A stretch of DNA of 64,000 nt from positions 20,313,001-20,377,000 of the forward strand of contig JAVUNC010000004.1 of the NCBI GenBank assembly GCA_032173965.1, written 5' to 3'. This DNA is from Sitta carolinensis (Eukaryota > Chordata > Aves > Passeriformes > Sittidae). Both the position numbers and the translations under genes were made by a program. The notes under the pieces were generated by a model. The model made no database searches, had not been told where the DNA came from, and saw only the letters and a program-made list of their open reading frames with translations. Each line of letters opens with the position of its first letter. Position 1 is the first letter of the stretch. Of this stretch, positions 37,001 to 48,965 are shown piece after piece.

Positions 37001-40000
37001 CAACCAGATTGCACAAGTCAGGTCTTAAAAGTCTATGCCAAAAGTACAAATAAGACATATATAGACAAGAATATGTAGTGAAAAAGCTGTTGCAAACACT
37101 AATATTAATGATGCTCTTGAAAATGGAGGTGAAAGTCCCTAAACTCATATTTATTTGAGTGATAAATCTTTGTAACACAGTGCCATAGGTAGGCAACTAA
37201 ACATGGAGTCAGTCTGTACAGAGTTGGCCTTGAGTTGGTCTTCAGCTTAACAAACCTTCAGGTGGAAAAATGCCAGATTTAGTAAGTGAGAATCCAGTAT
37301 TTGAAGTGTTGTTTGGACATTCATTGCATCCATAACAGGAGACTGAATTGAACATGGTGTTGCTAGCAGGCACGGGAAACACAACAGAAAGGGGGCTCAG
37401 GGGAGAAGCTCGTGTTGGCTCCCACAGCCAGGCGAGCAGCAAGTGGGCAGGGGCCAGGGCAGGGACCTCTCTGCTGTCAGCCTCCACTTGGGAACACTTC
37501 CAGGGCTACTCCCACCTGTCTGCACTGGAGTTAGCTCAGCAGGCAGCAGAACTTCTGTCTGCTGAACCCAGCTTTATGCTGCTGCTCTTTGCATTTTATA
37601 TTTTTTTGCATATTAAATTTTAGCTGAACAGATACATAGTCTTCTTTAACACAAAAAGTTTGGCAGATCCTCAGGTGGATAAACAGGCTTAGTAGTATAA
37701 AAAGCAAGTTAGATCAACTTTAGATGGCCAAGCCTGACTCCCAAACTGTAATTCATGTTTCTAGATGTCTATACTTATAGCCACTTTGCTCAGCCTCCGA
37801 GTTGGTCATTTGTGAGCAAGTTTCAAGCCAAAAAACCTTGTAGCCATATTTAATGTGATACAGTTTGGAGCTAAAAAAGCCCTGATAGGGACTGAGTTGC
37901 AGCCCAGTGCTGTGCTAATGACAATTTACATGGTTATCACATGGAAGTTGGCTCAGGCATTATCATCAAAGGCTGGCAAAAATCTTTACAGAAACCCTCA
38001 GTACTGATAACCTCTTGTTGTATTTTACCTGCAGTTGGTGAGAAGGAAGAGCTGACTGAGACATAAGCTAACTAATAAGGCTTGCAGAAGCACAGAGTTC
38101 AGAAAACATCATTAAAGCAGATGATAATTGTGAACAACACCTCTTCAAATATGATCTTTAAGACGGACTAGAGTGGCACTTAAAATGCTTTTTTAAAAAT
38201 AGGCTCTGTATCCAACTGCCTGAAAGAAGTCTCACGAGTACTTCTACAGCTCTAATCATGATGCTGTGCTTTTCAGGCCTTTTTTTTTTGCTGATCCTGG
38301 CTTAAAAGGTCAGACATGTAACATTCATTACTTTGACCTAGCAGCATCAGGCATCTGTAGCAGTTAAGTCTATAGCTATTATTCTCTAAACACTTGGAGT
38401 GAAAGCTAAAAGCCTCAAAGTCCTGACTTTTGAGTTTTCTCATGTTTCGATGAAAAGATTTTTCTATTGAAAATGACACAAACTATGTCTAGAGTCTATC
38501 AATAAGTCTCTAATGTAGGGTGGGAATAGAAAAACAGGAACTGGCTGCCAGCAGCAACTCTTCCACAACTAGAATACACAAGTGTATATTAGAAGCACAG
38601 GATTTGGGATTTTGGGTGGTTATCTTTTTGTTTTTCTGTATTTATTTATGGAATAATCTCTCTCTCTAAGGCTTAATGAAGTGCTTCTAACCTGTAAGGC
38701 ATCAGGCTGAATATAAACTCACATTAGACATTTTAGTTTTGTCTCCATAGAAACTAAATGTTCAAATGTGTTAAGTTATTTTTGTCTTTGGAGTATTTAT
38801 GTGCCTCAGAATTTGTACATGTACTCAGAAAGAAAAATTATGACCTCAATAAAATTGTGTTGTCTTATGGACTATCAGCAGGTGAATGAGATGTATTTGA
38901 ATGACTGGAATGGAAAAAATAAACTCTGGAAAGAGAGAAATTCAGAATTTTGTACTGCAAATAAACTAACCCTAATGTTCCATCAATTTGTAAAATCTGT
39001 TAAGTGAAATATATCCAATTTAGAATGTCCATAATCATCACTTTCTTGCAGTTGTGCCTTTGAAGTCTAATTGAAGTTATGAAGTCCATTGAAAGATGGT
39101 TACCAATATGATTGGGTGAATTTAATCTCAGTTGATAGTTTGTTTCTCAGGATAAATTATACTTTCTCAGAATCAAGGAAAAGCACTACTGCAGCTGAAT
39201 TAAAGTTCACATTATTTGTCTTTTTAATATAGAGTTTTACTACAGAAAAACTGTCATCCAAAGTCCAAAGTAGGAGTGCTCAGAGAATGAAGAGCTCAGT
39301 AATAGAGAGCTTCAGTTGCAGAACTTCAGAACTGATGTTTTCAATCCTGTGATTTAGAAGAAGAGTTGGTGTTTATTTTTACTGGTTTTATCTGGCTACA
39401 GGTAATGTCTGAAATTCAACTGCTGGGTGCTGCTACTGTACTGAATCAGTACATACTGGTATTTTAAGGGTCATCACTTCCCAGAAGGTACTGAAACTTC
39501 CTCTCTTTCAAAATAAATATAATTTTATTACATGAGGGACAATTAGAATGAGTTACGGTAAAACTACAGCAATATCAATAAAACCAAAGACAAAATGAAG
39601 CTGCATTCTTTGTGTCATATAATAGCTTACATTCACTTGTTGTTTTCTGCTGTAAGTGAGGAAAACAAAAGAAGGCCAAGTAAAGGGAAACCACTGGAAG
39701 TGCAGGAAAGATGATAGCCAGAACATAGTGACAGACAGGAGGAAATCCATGCAGAGGCAGAAAATTTCAACATACAGCAGAGAACAAGCTTGATATTTAT
39801 ACTGATGCTGTGACACAAACACAAGGACACATTACATCTTCATAGCAAAGAACTTCACTGCCTCTAAGAAACAACAGAGCAGGGTCTTTAATGTCTCTTC
39901 AAAGGCTTCAGGTTAACTAAAGAATTGCAACATATTTAGCCTGGATGTAATAAAAATCCTTGGGATAGTAGAATGCGGTTTTAAGAAAAATGTGGTAAGC

Positions 40001-40644
40001 AGAGTGTCATGGAGAGGTACACTGGAAAAGAGGTCAATTGGCAGTGGAAAAGAATACAGTAAACGTAGGTGTTCCAGGTAGCTGTGTGCACTCAGGGATG
40101 TGCCCCTTAATTACATGGTACTGTCAAAAAATGTCATTTTATAGGCTAAGTCCAGTTCTTTGAGGTTATATTTTCTTAGGGTATACAAAGTCATTTTTAA
40201 GGCAAGTAAATTTGTTTTATCAAATGAACAGAAGGCAATCTATTTATTAAACATACTGAGCAAAGAGCATATGCTACGAATGGTGTGCTATGTCTATGCA
40301 GAGGGTAGTTACTAAATCGTATAAAACAGATGCTAACATTCTTTCTTTTTATCTAGAAAATATCTTCCTTATGAGCATGCTGTACACTCATTGTTACAGT
40401 GTCAGACTTGCAAAATTATTTCTTGCTTTAAGAATGACAAATATGCTGTCCTGATTTTATGAAGGAAAAATTGAACAGGAGATGATGCTACACAAGAACA
40501 CTGAAATATAGCTCTGTTCACTTATAAAAGATGGAGACAGGTTGATGTAGAATGCAACAGAGCTAATACTTTTCCAATCAGTGTAAATGCATAGCACATA
40601 TTTTTATGAGCTGGTTGTTAAAATCTAGAATCACAAAACACAAA
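34043..40644. other. Long unique non-coding stretch
   Basis: No gene or recognisable interspersed repeat. GC-richer islands occur at about 35020-35560 and 37340-37560. Each has overlapping short frames on both strands without a domain. A T-rich patch lies at 36558-36580, and a 13-base direct repeat CTTCCAAGTAGTG occurs at 35914-35926 and 35932-35944. Confidence 0.5.
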
Positions 40645-41245
40645 TTTTAAGGGAGCTCTGCATAACATCTGGTCTGGGTTGCACTCAAAGCAATGCCAAC
40701 CTGGAGTTTTTCAGGGCCTTGTAGATTCTGGTTTGAACTTCTCTAAGGAGCTGCAGCCTTTCTAGAAAACCTGGTCCAATAATTGAAACCTTCAAGGGTG
40801 CCCCATTAAGTCATATTTAGCTGTATCCATCAGGAATTCCAAGTCCTTCTCTGCAAAGGTGCCTTGGAATCAATTCACCACAGCCTCAGCTGAGGCAAGA
40901 GGCCATTACATGCCAGATGCAGGACTTGACATTTATTTTTGCTCACCACAGGTTTATTGTCAGCCTGTTTCTCTGCCAGGTTCTTGTGGATAGCAGTAAT
41001 AATAGGCATTGTACTGACCTTTCCCCTAAACTGATGCTGCTGACAGGGGATTGTCAACTCCTTCAGAAAGTAATGCAGGTGTTAAATAGCTGACCCTAGT
41101 TTTAAGATGTGGAGATGCCACTAGTATCCAGCCACCAGCAAACATTTTATCAGTGATCACAACAAACCCAGCTGCTCTGCTTGTTTTGCATTCACCATAA
41201 GAATAGGTAGTCCACCTATCCAAACCCATGCCTATGGAATTATGA
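40645..41245 (-). mobile_element. CR1 LINE fragment, antisense, internally deleted
   Basis: Plus-strand order follows an antisense CR1. Near 40690-40790 is the 3' UTR part (CAACCTGGAGTTTTTCAGGG, then a CCTGGTCCAATAATTG block). Around 40833-40860 comes the ORF2-end phrase AATTCCAAGTCCTTCTCTGC, and CAGGACTTGACATTTATTTT at 40920-40939 and the region of CAGCCTGTTTCTCTGCCAGG (40961-40980) follow. A block near 41150-41240 matches the part further into the reverse transcriptase. The expected sequence between 3' UTR and ORF2 end is partly missing, so deletions have occurred. All frames are broken. Confidence 0.65.
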
Positions 41246-44089
41246 ATGGACATTAATTATACTAATAATACATGCAATAATCATGAATATTAATGCATTG
41301 CATTTGTGTTACTCTTCCTGAAATCCATACATGATTTGTATTTAGTCGGTACACTAGGATGTTTCTGGCTATGCAGCTGTTTCCACGTCAATTCAAAGGG
41401 TCTTTGGAATTGGATATTTCAGAAACAGATATTATCTTATTCTCCATTTGAGTTCTGTTCCAGATGGGCTGGAAGCATCTGGATGCTAATGCTAGGAGCA
41501 GCATTATAATATGGCTTTATTCCTACAGGCCTGCTCCCAAGAAAGCTGAAATGAATGAAAATAGTCCCATCAATGTTTCTAGGTTTTGTACTGGACTCAG
41601 TGAACTCTCAAGTTGATGTTAAATAAATGTACTTTCATTATGGAAGCACTGGTGATAACACCAGCAAAGAGTGTTAAGGAAACATCTTAAGCATGAATAA
41701 CTGTAGATTAAAGCTCAACCTGTAACATTTTATTAAATTTGCAAGAGATCATTACAAATGTTTAGGATGCTACTCCTCACATAGAGATTGCAGGTGGGAG
41801 TGAACCAGTAATGTTTTAGACCAGGATTCCAAGCAAGATTTTGGAAGCACATGGAATATTTAAAATATGCATTATAAAAAGTATCACGGTAGATTTAGAT
41901 CCTTATTCTGAAACCTCCACTCTCTTAGTGCAGAGTAGATGTTGTATTAGTGTTGTGATATTACAGTGAAAAGCACCACAAAACTATAAATACATGCATA
42001 AAATAATGGGGTGTGGTGAAAAATATTCAAAACCAAAAATTTTGTGATTAATTTAACTGTTTTGGGAAATGATTTTTCCTTTCCCTATCAAACTGGATAC
42101 TCGCTCACAGCAAATTTCAGTCTTCTGTGATGGTCTCTCATAAAAAATCTTTAAAAATTTTGTTGGCTGCATTGTAAAAGATATGTGTTCTCGTATGGGT
42201 TCACCTAGAAATTTGAAATTTTTCAAGTAATACGGAATTAGAGATGGTTCTGGAAGTTTCGAGTTACATATTTAAAATATTTTAAAACCTCTGGTACTAA
42301 AATGCTTTAGCTACCTTTTTGTAAAACAGGTGCACATTATTTAAAATAAAAGTACCTGGAAGTTTTCAGCAGGTATAATATTTGCTTGAGCTTTTTGTCT
42401 TACTTTTTTACTTGTCATTGTCTCCATTAGCAATGAGAGTCCTAGCACTCTTTGTACAGGAAGGTGAAGCACCCAAGGGAAAAGTCAAAAGAGAAATACA
42501 TTAACTGCACTGTTTGAGGTCCCAGTTGAGGGAATTTAGGATCATGTACATTCAGCAGTGTCTAGCAGTGAGGACTGTCATGAGCTGGTGACGAGGGTAC
42601 TCTGTGGCCTTCAGAAGGAGCTGCCTCCAGTCTTCCTCCCAGCTGCCAGTCAAAAAAAGCATGCTGAACCACTGTGATGCAAAACAGCAAAGGAATAGAA
42701 ATGGTTCCATTACCTGCCCAAAGCTGCCAGTTTAACTATTGTTGCAGCTATTCCTTTTGTTTATAAACAGAAATAACATTTCTGTTGTTGATGATAATAT
42801 GTTTAGATTGCTGTAGTTCCACATGACACTGGTAGAGAACCATTCCATATTCCATGGGTGAAAAAGTAAGGGAGGGGGGACAAAAATCACACTTTTCTTC
42901 TTCTGTAATTGAACTAGGCCCAATTTGAAAATTTCTGTATCATGAACATGAAATATATAACTTTCATGTCCAAAGTATTTTCTGTTGTACAAAGGTATAT
43001 TTAAAAATTACATTGTACATGGGTCTTTTAGGATATTGATTAAACTTTTATGTTTAAGTAATACCTCTGTAAACCTATCATCTTGAGATTAAAGCTCTTT
43101 GTATTGCTGAGATAGTGGGAAGTGTATTCTCACAGAGCTTTTGAAGTTCTTTTTCATGAGCTATCAGTGAATACTGCAGTAGAGAAAGAAGTGTGACGTA
43201 TTTGTGTTTTGTAGTTCTTAATATGCTTTATGCATGTATTATTAATAATAAGATTGGGAAAAATGAATATTTGTTTTAGGCAGTGCAATTCTTTGCTTTA
43301 GGCTATCACAAATGCTTTAATCTTTTTCAATTTCCCATTTTCTTGAAGTCTGAACATAAATTGGACATATTTTATTAAAAAACTGACAGGTCATAGAGAT
43401 CTGATTCTGAATTATGAACATCTCTTAAAACTGAAAAGTCGCAGTTGCACAGAGTTAAATGGAGAATCATATAAGAAGAGAGAAAAGTAAAAAAGATATT
43501 GCAGAATCATCTCACAGTTAGAATCTCAATAGTCTCATTCTTCTTTTAATTGTTTCTTTCTGTTTCAAGCTGCAGAAAATCCTGTTTGTCCTGAATTATT
43601 TTTTATTTGTTTTTGTGTTACACTTTGAATTTTGGCTATTCTCCAGAAATTCCAGAGGTTCCCCTCTACCTGGGCTTTAGTTTGGCATGCCTTTGAATAG
43701 GGACCTGGAATAAGGTCTGTGTGTTTGATTAAAACCAATGTGTGGGTTTTTCATTTACTTCTGTGAAAGAGAGTTTATAGTTTGTCCTTTTGAGTGTTTT
43801 GTGCAGCACATACAGCATGGCACTGATCTCAAGTCAAAAAAATAATTTTCAGTGATCTGTTTTTTATTTTTTGCTGACTTTTTCTATTCCCTTTCTAAGG
43901 AAGTATATGGTATTAAATTGAAATCCATGGAGAACATAAATACATATGTGGAATGTAGACACTTTTCTGAATTGCAGTAGCAATCATAACAGGGAGAAGT
44001 ACTCCTCCTCCTTCATCTATTTTCATTTTATTAATTGGAAAAAATCCTAAGAAATTATACAAAAAATATTGTAAAAAATCTCAGGATGA
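41246..44089. other. Unique non-coding DNA
   Basis: No gene, RNA or repeat family is recognised. Short minus-strand frames such as 42732-42992 show no domain. Confidence 0.5.
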
Positions 44090-44530
44090 ACCCAGATTTT
44101 GGGACATGTCCATGTCAAGACCTCTGCCTCTCCACCTTTAAACTAGCTACTTAATTATTTAGAATTTTCTGGTTTGGGATGACAGACAGCTTTTAATTGA
44201 TGTCAACATAGTACTTGTTCCTGTCTTATCATTTCCCCACAGTTTTTGATCTGACAGCTTATCAAATGCCTGGGTGAAATACAGACAGATTGCTTTCATC
44301 ACCTTTCTATCATCTATTTCCTTGGTCACCCTTTCAAAGTACTCACTTGGGTTTGTCTGGCAAATAAATATTAGTTGGAGTTTGGGATTTTTTTTCCTTT
44401 TGTTATCCTCTAAGAAGCAGATCCTGTTTTCCTTAATGACTGATGTGAATGTTTTGGCCAGAGGATAGGCTGGTCTCTAAGGAGTTGCATTTTTCACTCC
44501 TTTCATTTCTTGAATAGAATGGCTGATGTA
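44090..44530 (-). mobile_element. Ancient CR1/L3-type LINE reverse transcriptase relic, antisense
   Basis: The best-matching core is 44240-44530. Read antisense, it corresponds to the reverse-transcriptase part just before the catalytic box of old amniote CR1-like LINEs. In plus-strand terms it includes the 'AAATGCCTGGGTGAAATACA' block (44264-44283), the 'ATCATCTATTTCCTTGGTCA' block (44309-44328) and the 'CTTAATGACTGATGTGAATG' block (44432-44451). The preceding 150 bases may belong to the same relic but match poorly. It is very diverged and has no coding capacity. Confidence 0.5.
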
Positions 44531-46916
44531 TTTAACCCTTTTCAAGTAACAGGTCTGTAACAGCACAGATTACAGCAAGACAGTCTCTTCCTGAAGATCC
44601 TGGAGGATGCCACTCTGGTATCATGATATGAAAAAAAGGACCCCAAAAGTTAAAAAAATTGATCTGTTCAAGTGTACCGATGATTTTTTTAAGCTGACAT
44701 ATCACCTGCTATGTCGACTTGTACAGGGGAAGCCTGGAAATCTCCTGTTTGCAATTTCAACCAGTTAACTGTGTTTTGCAGCTGGTTGCACACCTGCTGG
44801 GCTCTGTATGCACAGCAGAGAGAAGTCAAATGTTAGGATCTGCTCCTGAAAGGCCAAAGTAAATAATGCAAACTGAAGCTACAGCTGTTTCATGGAGTGG
44901 TGGTTTCAACCATCAATATCCTGAATACCACAAAGTGAAGGGACAGGCTCTCCAATGCCAGTCCCTGGCAGGAGATCTGCAAGTCTGCTGTACTTGGTGG
45001 GTACCACCTTGCAGTTCTCTGTGCCGGCCTCCAGAGCTGGAGGCATGTTGGGGAATTCAAAGGGGGAATGGGAAGGGCATGTGATAGAGCTCCCAGCTGC
45101 TGAGAGTTAGGATTCTGCCAGTGGCATGAAAGATCTTTGTGCGGCACCTCATGCTGTCAATGAGTGTCACGGAAAGATCAAGCCCTTCTGGAAATTCAAA
45201 CAATAATCAGCTGCCTGGCCTATGAATTTTAGGTGATGGTAGAGCTTAGGAAAGATTTAGAAGTCTAGTTTAGCAGTGGTAATATTTCAAAAACATTGCT
45301 GTATTTCCTGACCAACAAAGAAGCTACCAGTGAAAAGTAGAAGATGATGGATTCTAGACCTCCCTTAGCAGCTGATTTTACCAATGTCCATACTTAAGGT
45401 TGCCTGAATGCCACATCTAATTTCTAAAATCTAGGTGACACCAAGTGACACACAATACGACAAATCATATGCATTAAGTGGGATACTTTCCCTTTACAGT
45501 CTCCAGTATCTTTACAACTGACATTCTGTTAACTAACTCTTTCAGGGACTTTTCTCTGACATTTGCTTACTTCAGTCCTGTAAGACTCCCATACAAATTT
45601 TTGGAAAGTTCAGTGTTAACTTTTCTAGTACTGAATTATTGGCCTGCTCTCCCATGCAAGGACAACAGGCCATATGACCTTCTTAGGTGAGAATGACGGC
45701 TTGATATTTCTTCTTTGACATAATGAAAGTACATATATTGTGCTAATGAAAGATATTACTTGGAGATTAGTTCTGTAATGCAGTTCAAGTGCGTGGACCA
45801 TTAAATACCTCTCAGTGCAGAGTCACCAATCTATTAATTTCCTTCCCTTTATAACTATGGATCTTTTTATCCTTATTTTTAATCTATTTATCCTTATTTT
45901 ATCCTTTGATTATCCCTCTATTTCATCTTGTGCAGAAGAACAAAATTTAATATCCCTCCTTAATTTGAATTTAAATATGGATATGAACTGGCTTAATTAA
46001 TCATCTGTGCATATGACTAACTATATAATACCTACCAAACCAATTAAAAAATAACTAGCACTGTCAAAGCAACTGGCAGTGTATAATGGGATGTGAGTAA
46101 GAAGAAGGACATAGTGCCCATCCTGCAGAGCTTCTATGGCTGGTTGGCATGTCTGTTTCCCCAGGCAGCAGGGAATGCACAGAACACTTGAAAAGGTACA
46201 GTCCTTGAGTCTGTCACATGGCATAAGCAGAATTTTAACATCTATAATTTCACCCAGTATGCTATATTTCTGTAAATAATTTAACTTATTTCTATGAAGG
46301 AATAGATTTTAAAAGCTGTATTTGTTTTCTATATAACTTAAAAATTATAATGTCCAGCTAGAAAAAGGCTTGCCTCCCATGTCCATGTCCTCAGCTCACT
46401 CAAAATCTACAGAATTTTTTTTAAATTACCTTGTCGTTCTATACATGTTTTTTAATGGCGCTGGTGCAAATAGAGACTAGATCTTCCTGTCATTTTTAGC
46501 TCCAAACAATGACTATTGTAAAACCTTCAATACTTTGGAGTAAAGAGTGGATGACAGACAAAAAGATTTTTTATCTAGGACATGATTTGCACCTAATAAT
46601 TGCACACTGCTTTGGCATCACTAGATGTAGTGAATCTAAAAAAATGTGACACTTCTCCTATGTCACTTTAACATGGCAAGATTTACTGCAATGCTGAAGG
46701 ATAAATTTCAGTGGCTAATTAACTATAAATATTACTGTGCAAGTTAAGCCTCTTTCATGGAAGCAGGCAGGATTCCACATGGTTTTAGTTGCTATATAAA
46801 TATATTTTATATATAAATAAATAAAAAATAATAAATGACTATGCTACACTCACTCTAATGTCTTATTGAAATTGCATATTTTATGGCACTGTTATCAAGT
46901 GTCTTTCTATCAGGTT

Positions 46917-46944
46917 AAAAAAAAAAAAAAAAAAAAGAAAAAAA
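46917..46944. repeat. Poly-A run
   Basis: A20, one G at 46937, then A7. No element body is recognised upstream. Confidence 0.95.
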
Positions 46945-47166
46945 GTAATTTAATTCAGCTAGGTGTTAATTCTGCTTCATTGGACAATTCAGACATGAGT
47001 CTCCAGGGAAATCCAATCCCAAACAGGAAATAAAATCACTTGCAAATGGGGCTCAGCTTTTTACTGTGCTTTTCCAAAGACAGGTTATATTTGAACACAG
47101 CCCCAGGTTTGTGGCATCCTGTGTGCTTGCAAACCATGTAGATTTTATATACTGCAGCATGCTGCC

Positions 47167-47191
47167 ATTCAAAAATAAATAAAATAAATAA
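47167..47191. repeat. (AAAT)n short microsatellite
   Basis: AAAAATAAATAAAATAAATA-type sequence with about five tetranucleotide or pentanucleotide units, imperfect. Confidence 0.85.
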
Positions 47192-48902
47192 AGTGCAAAC
47201 TCAAGCTTCTCTCCATGGCAACTGCTGCATCACTTGAGCCTCGTGCCTCTTCCTGAACAACTGCACATAGGAAAATAATCCAGCAGCCAGCACGGGAAAA
47301 ACAATAGGGACGGGTACATAAAATCTGCCCAGGCTGTCATGCAGTCTTTGTATAGACTATTTAGGGCTGCCTTTTTGACTGTCTTTCAGTATGTTCTGTG
47401 GTAGGGTCCAGTTTATCCTTACTCTGGAATGGGGGCAGAAGATTAGGTGGCTGATGGGAGAGCTAAAGCTGGGGTGATGCAGAATCTTCTCATGCAGCAG
47501 CCTTGCCCCTCAGCAGGCCTGGTGGGCAGGAGGAAGGGTAGGCTGCCCCTAGGAATTTCCAGAGCCACTGGCATCGTGTCCCTGCAGTGATTCTTCCCAG
47601 ACAGGTGTGGAGCTGCACTTGAAACCAAGCTGCAACAGCCAGGCAGTAAAGCAGGTTGAGGTAACAAGTAACTCAGTCCCTCAACTGTATCCAGCCCTTC
47701 AACAGTTGTCAATTTTAATTACTTCACCTCTTTCACTGAATCCATTTTAGTACGTAAAATGGGCCAGAGTAAGAGGCTAAGCTGTCCTCTCTCAGGGCAG
47801 TCTTCTCTCATCCAAAATGTCCTGGAGAGAGAGCCCTAGGACGTAGCCAAGCACTGTCTGGAGGGAGCCCAGCTGGGAAGGCTTCAGCCCATCCCCTCAT
47901 GTATCCTACCTGTAAAATCCTGTGGAGGAAATTGGAGCAGTATTCACATGCCTGCCCCAATCCACTTTATGAATTTCCAGATAAAAATGTTGGAAACACA
48001 TAGACATCATGATGGCGTAAATAGGCTATGCTTTTTTTTACAGTTTTACACTTTGAGCAGAGGCATTTGAACAGAGATGGGCAGAGCAAGCTGCTGGAAG
48101 GACCAGACTTGCTTTGCATTCAACACACTGAATTGGCTAGGTTGAGATTGGCAGTCATCTAGCAAACATTTCGTGTCATTGCAGAGATGGGATTCCCACA
48201 GTGATTCTGATATTCTCCCTGCTTAATAAAGTCCATAATGGAATTAAATACAGTTGTGCCTAATGCAGGATCAAGGAACAAGGTTGATGACCCTCTACTA
48301 GATATCTTATGGTTTTCTTTGTTACAGTGATCTACATACTTCTCAATATTAATTTTTTTGGTACTTGGTACCATAGGAGAGATGGAAACACTATATTCAG
48401 ATTCTATAAGTGTACACCAAGCAAGCATACATAAATGTATCAAGTGTGTATTTTGTATCTGTCTATATATTCTTTAGCTATTTTCCAAACCTAATAATAA
48501 TAACATTTTTAGAAGTAATTGCTATAAATCCATTTTTATTATATATGTTAAGCCTATTTTATGTTATACAAATATTTTTTTATGCTTTGCAAATGTGGTT
48601 CTTAGAGAATGGCTCACTTACCAGCACTGTGAAAAATGGCAACCAGCACTAAATCAAGGCATACATGATTATCGAGAGAATTAATGCAGGGATGAGTAAA
48701 AACCCCAAATCTCTCCTTTTTGAAAGGAATAAATTGACTATTAATGTCTTTGCAGAATACTTCCTTAAACTATGAGGTCAATTTGCCAAGTAAATGTCCT
48801 AATCACCGGATTAGAGAAACACACTCTTCAGGGGTCACTGAATGCTTAATTATTTAAACAAAATGGAACAGCTAAAACTGGGGAGAAAAATAACATTAGC
48901 CT

Positions 48903-48965
48903 TGTGGTGATGGCACTTAGCTGTCATTGAGAGATGTAGAGTCAAGTCCCTGCCTCAAGGCAAGA
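48903..48965 (+). repeat. Possible relic of a tRNA-derived SINE
   Basis: The segment holds an A-box-like TGGCACTTAGCTG at 48911-48923 and a B-box-like AGTCAAGTCCCTGCC at 48940-48954 (pol III B box: GGTTCAAATCC). Their spacing of about 29 bases is plausible for an old SINE head, and the wording resembles amniote SINE heads ('GGCACT-AGCTG ... GTTCAAGTCCCTGCC'). No cloverleaf can be folded and no body is recognised, so it is not a working tRNA. Confidence 0.35.

Larger units (their letters stand above)
44531..48902. other. Unique non-coding DNA with scattered simple repeats
   Basis: No gene is recognised. AT-rich sequence lies at 46790-46840, an A-rich run at 46917-46944 and an (AAAT)n patch at 47167-47191. 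GC-richer unique sequence lies at 44870-45120 and 47440-47900. An RFX half-site-like CCATGGCAAC lies at 47213-47222. The 46.95-47.30 kb piece has balanced composition and could be a conserved non-coding element, but I cannot test that. Confidence 0.45.
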
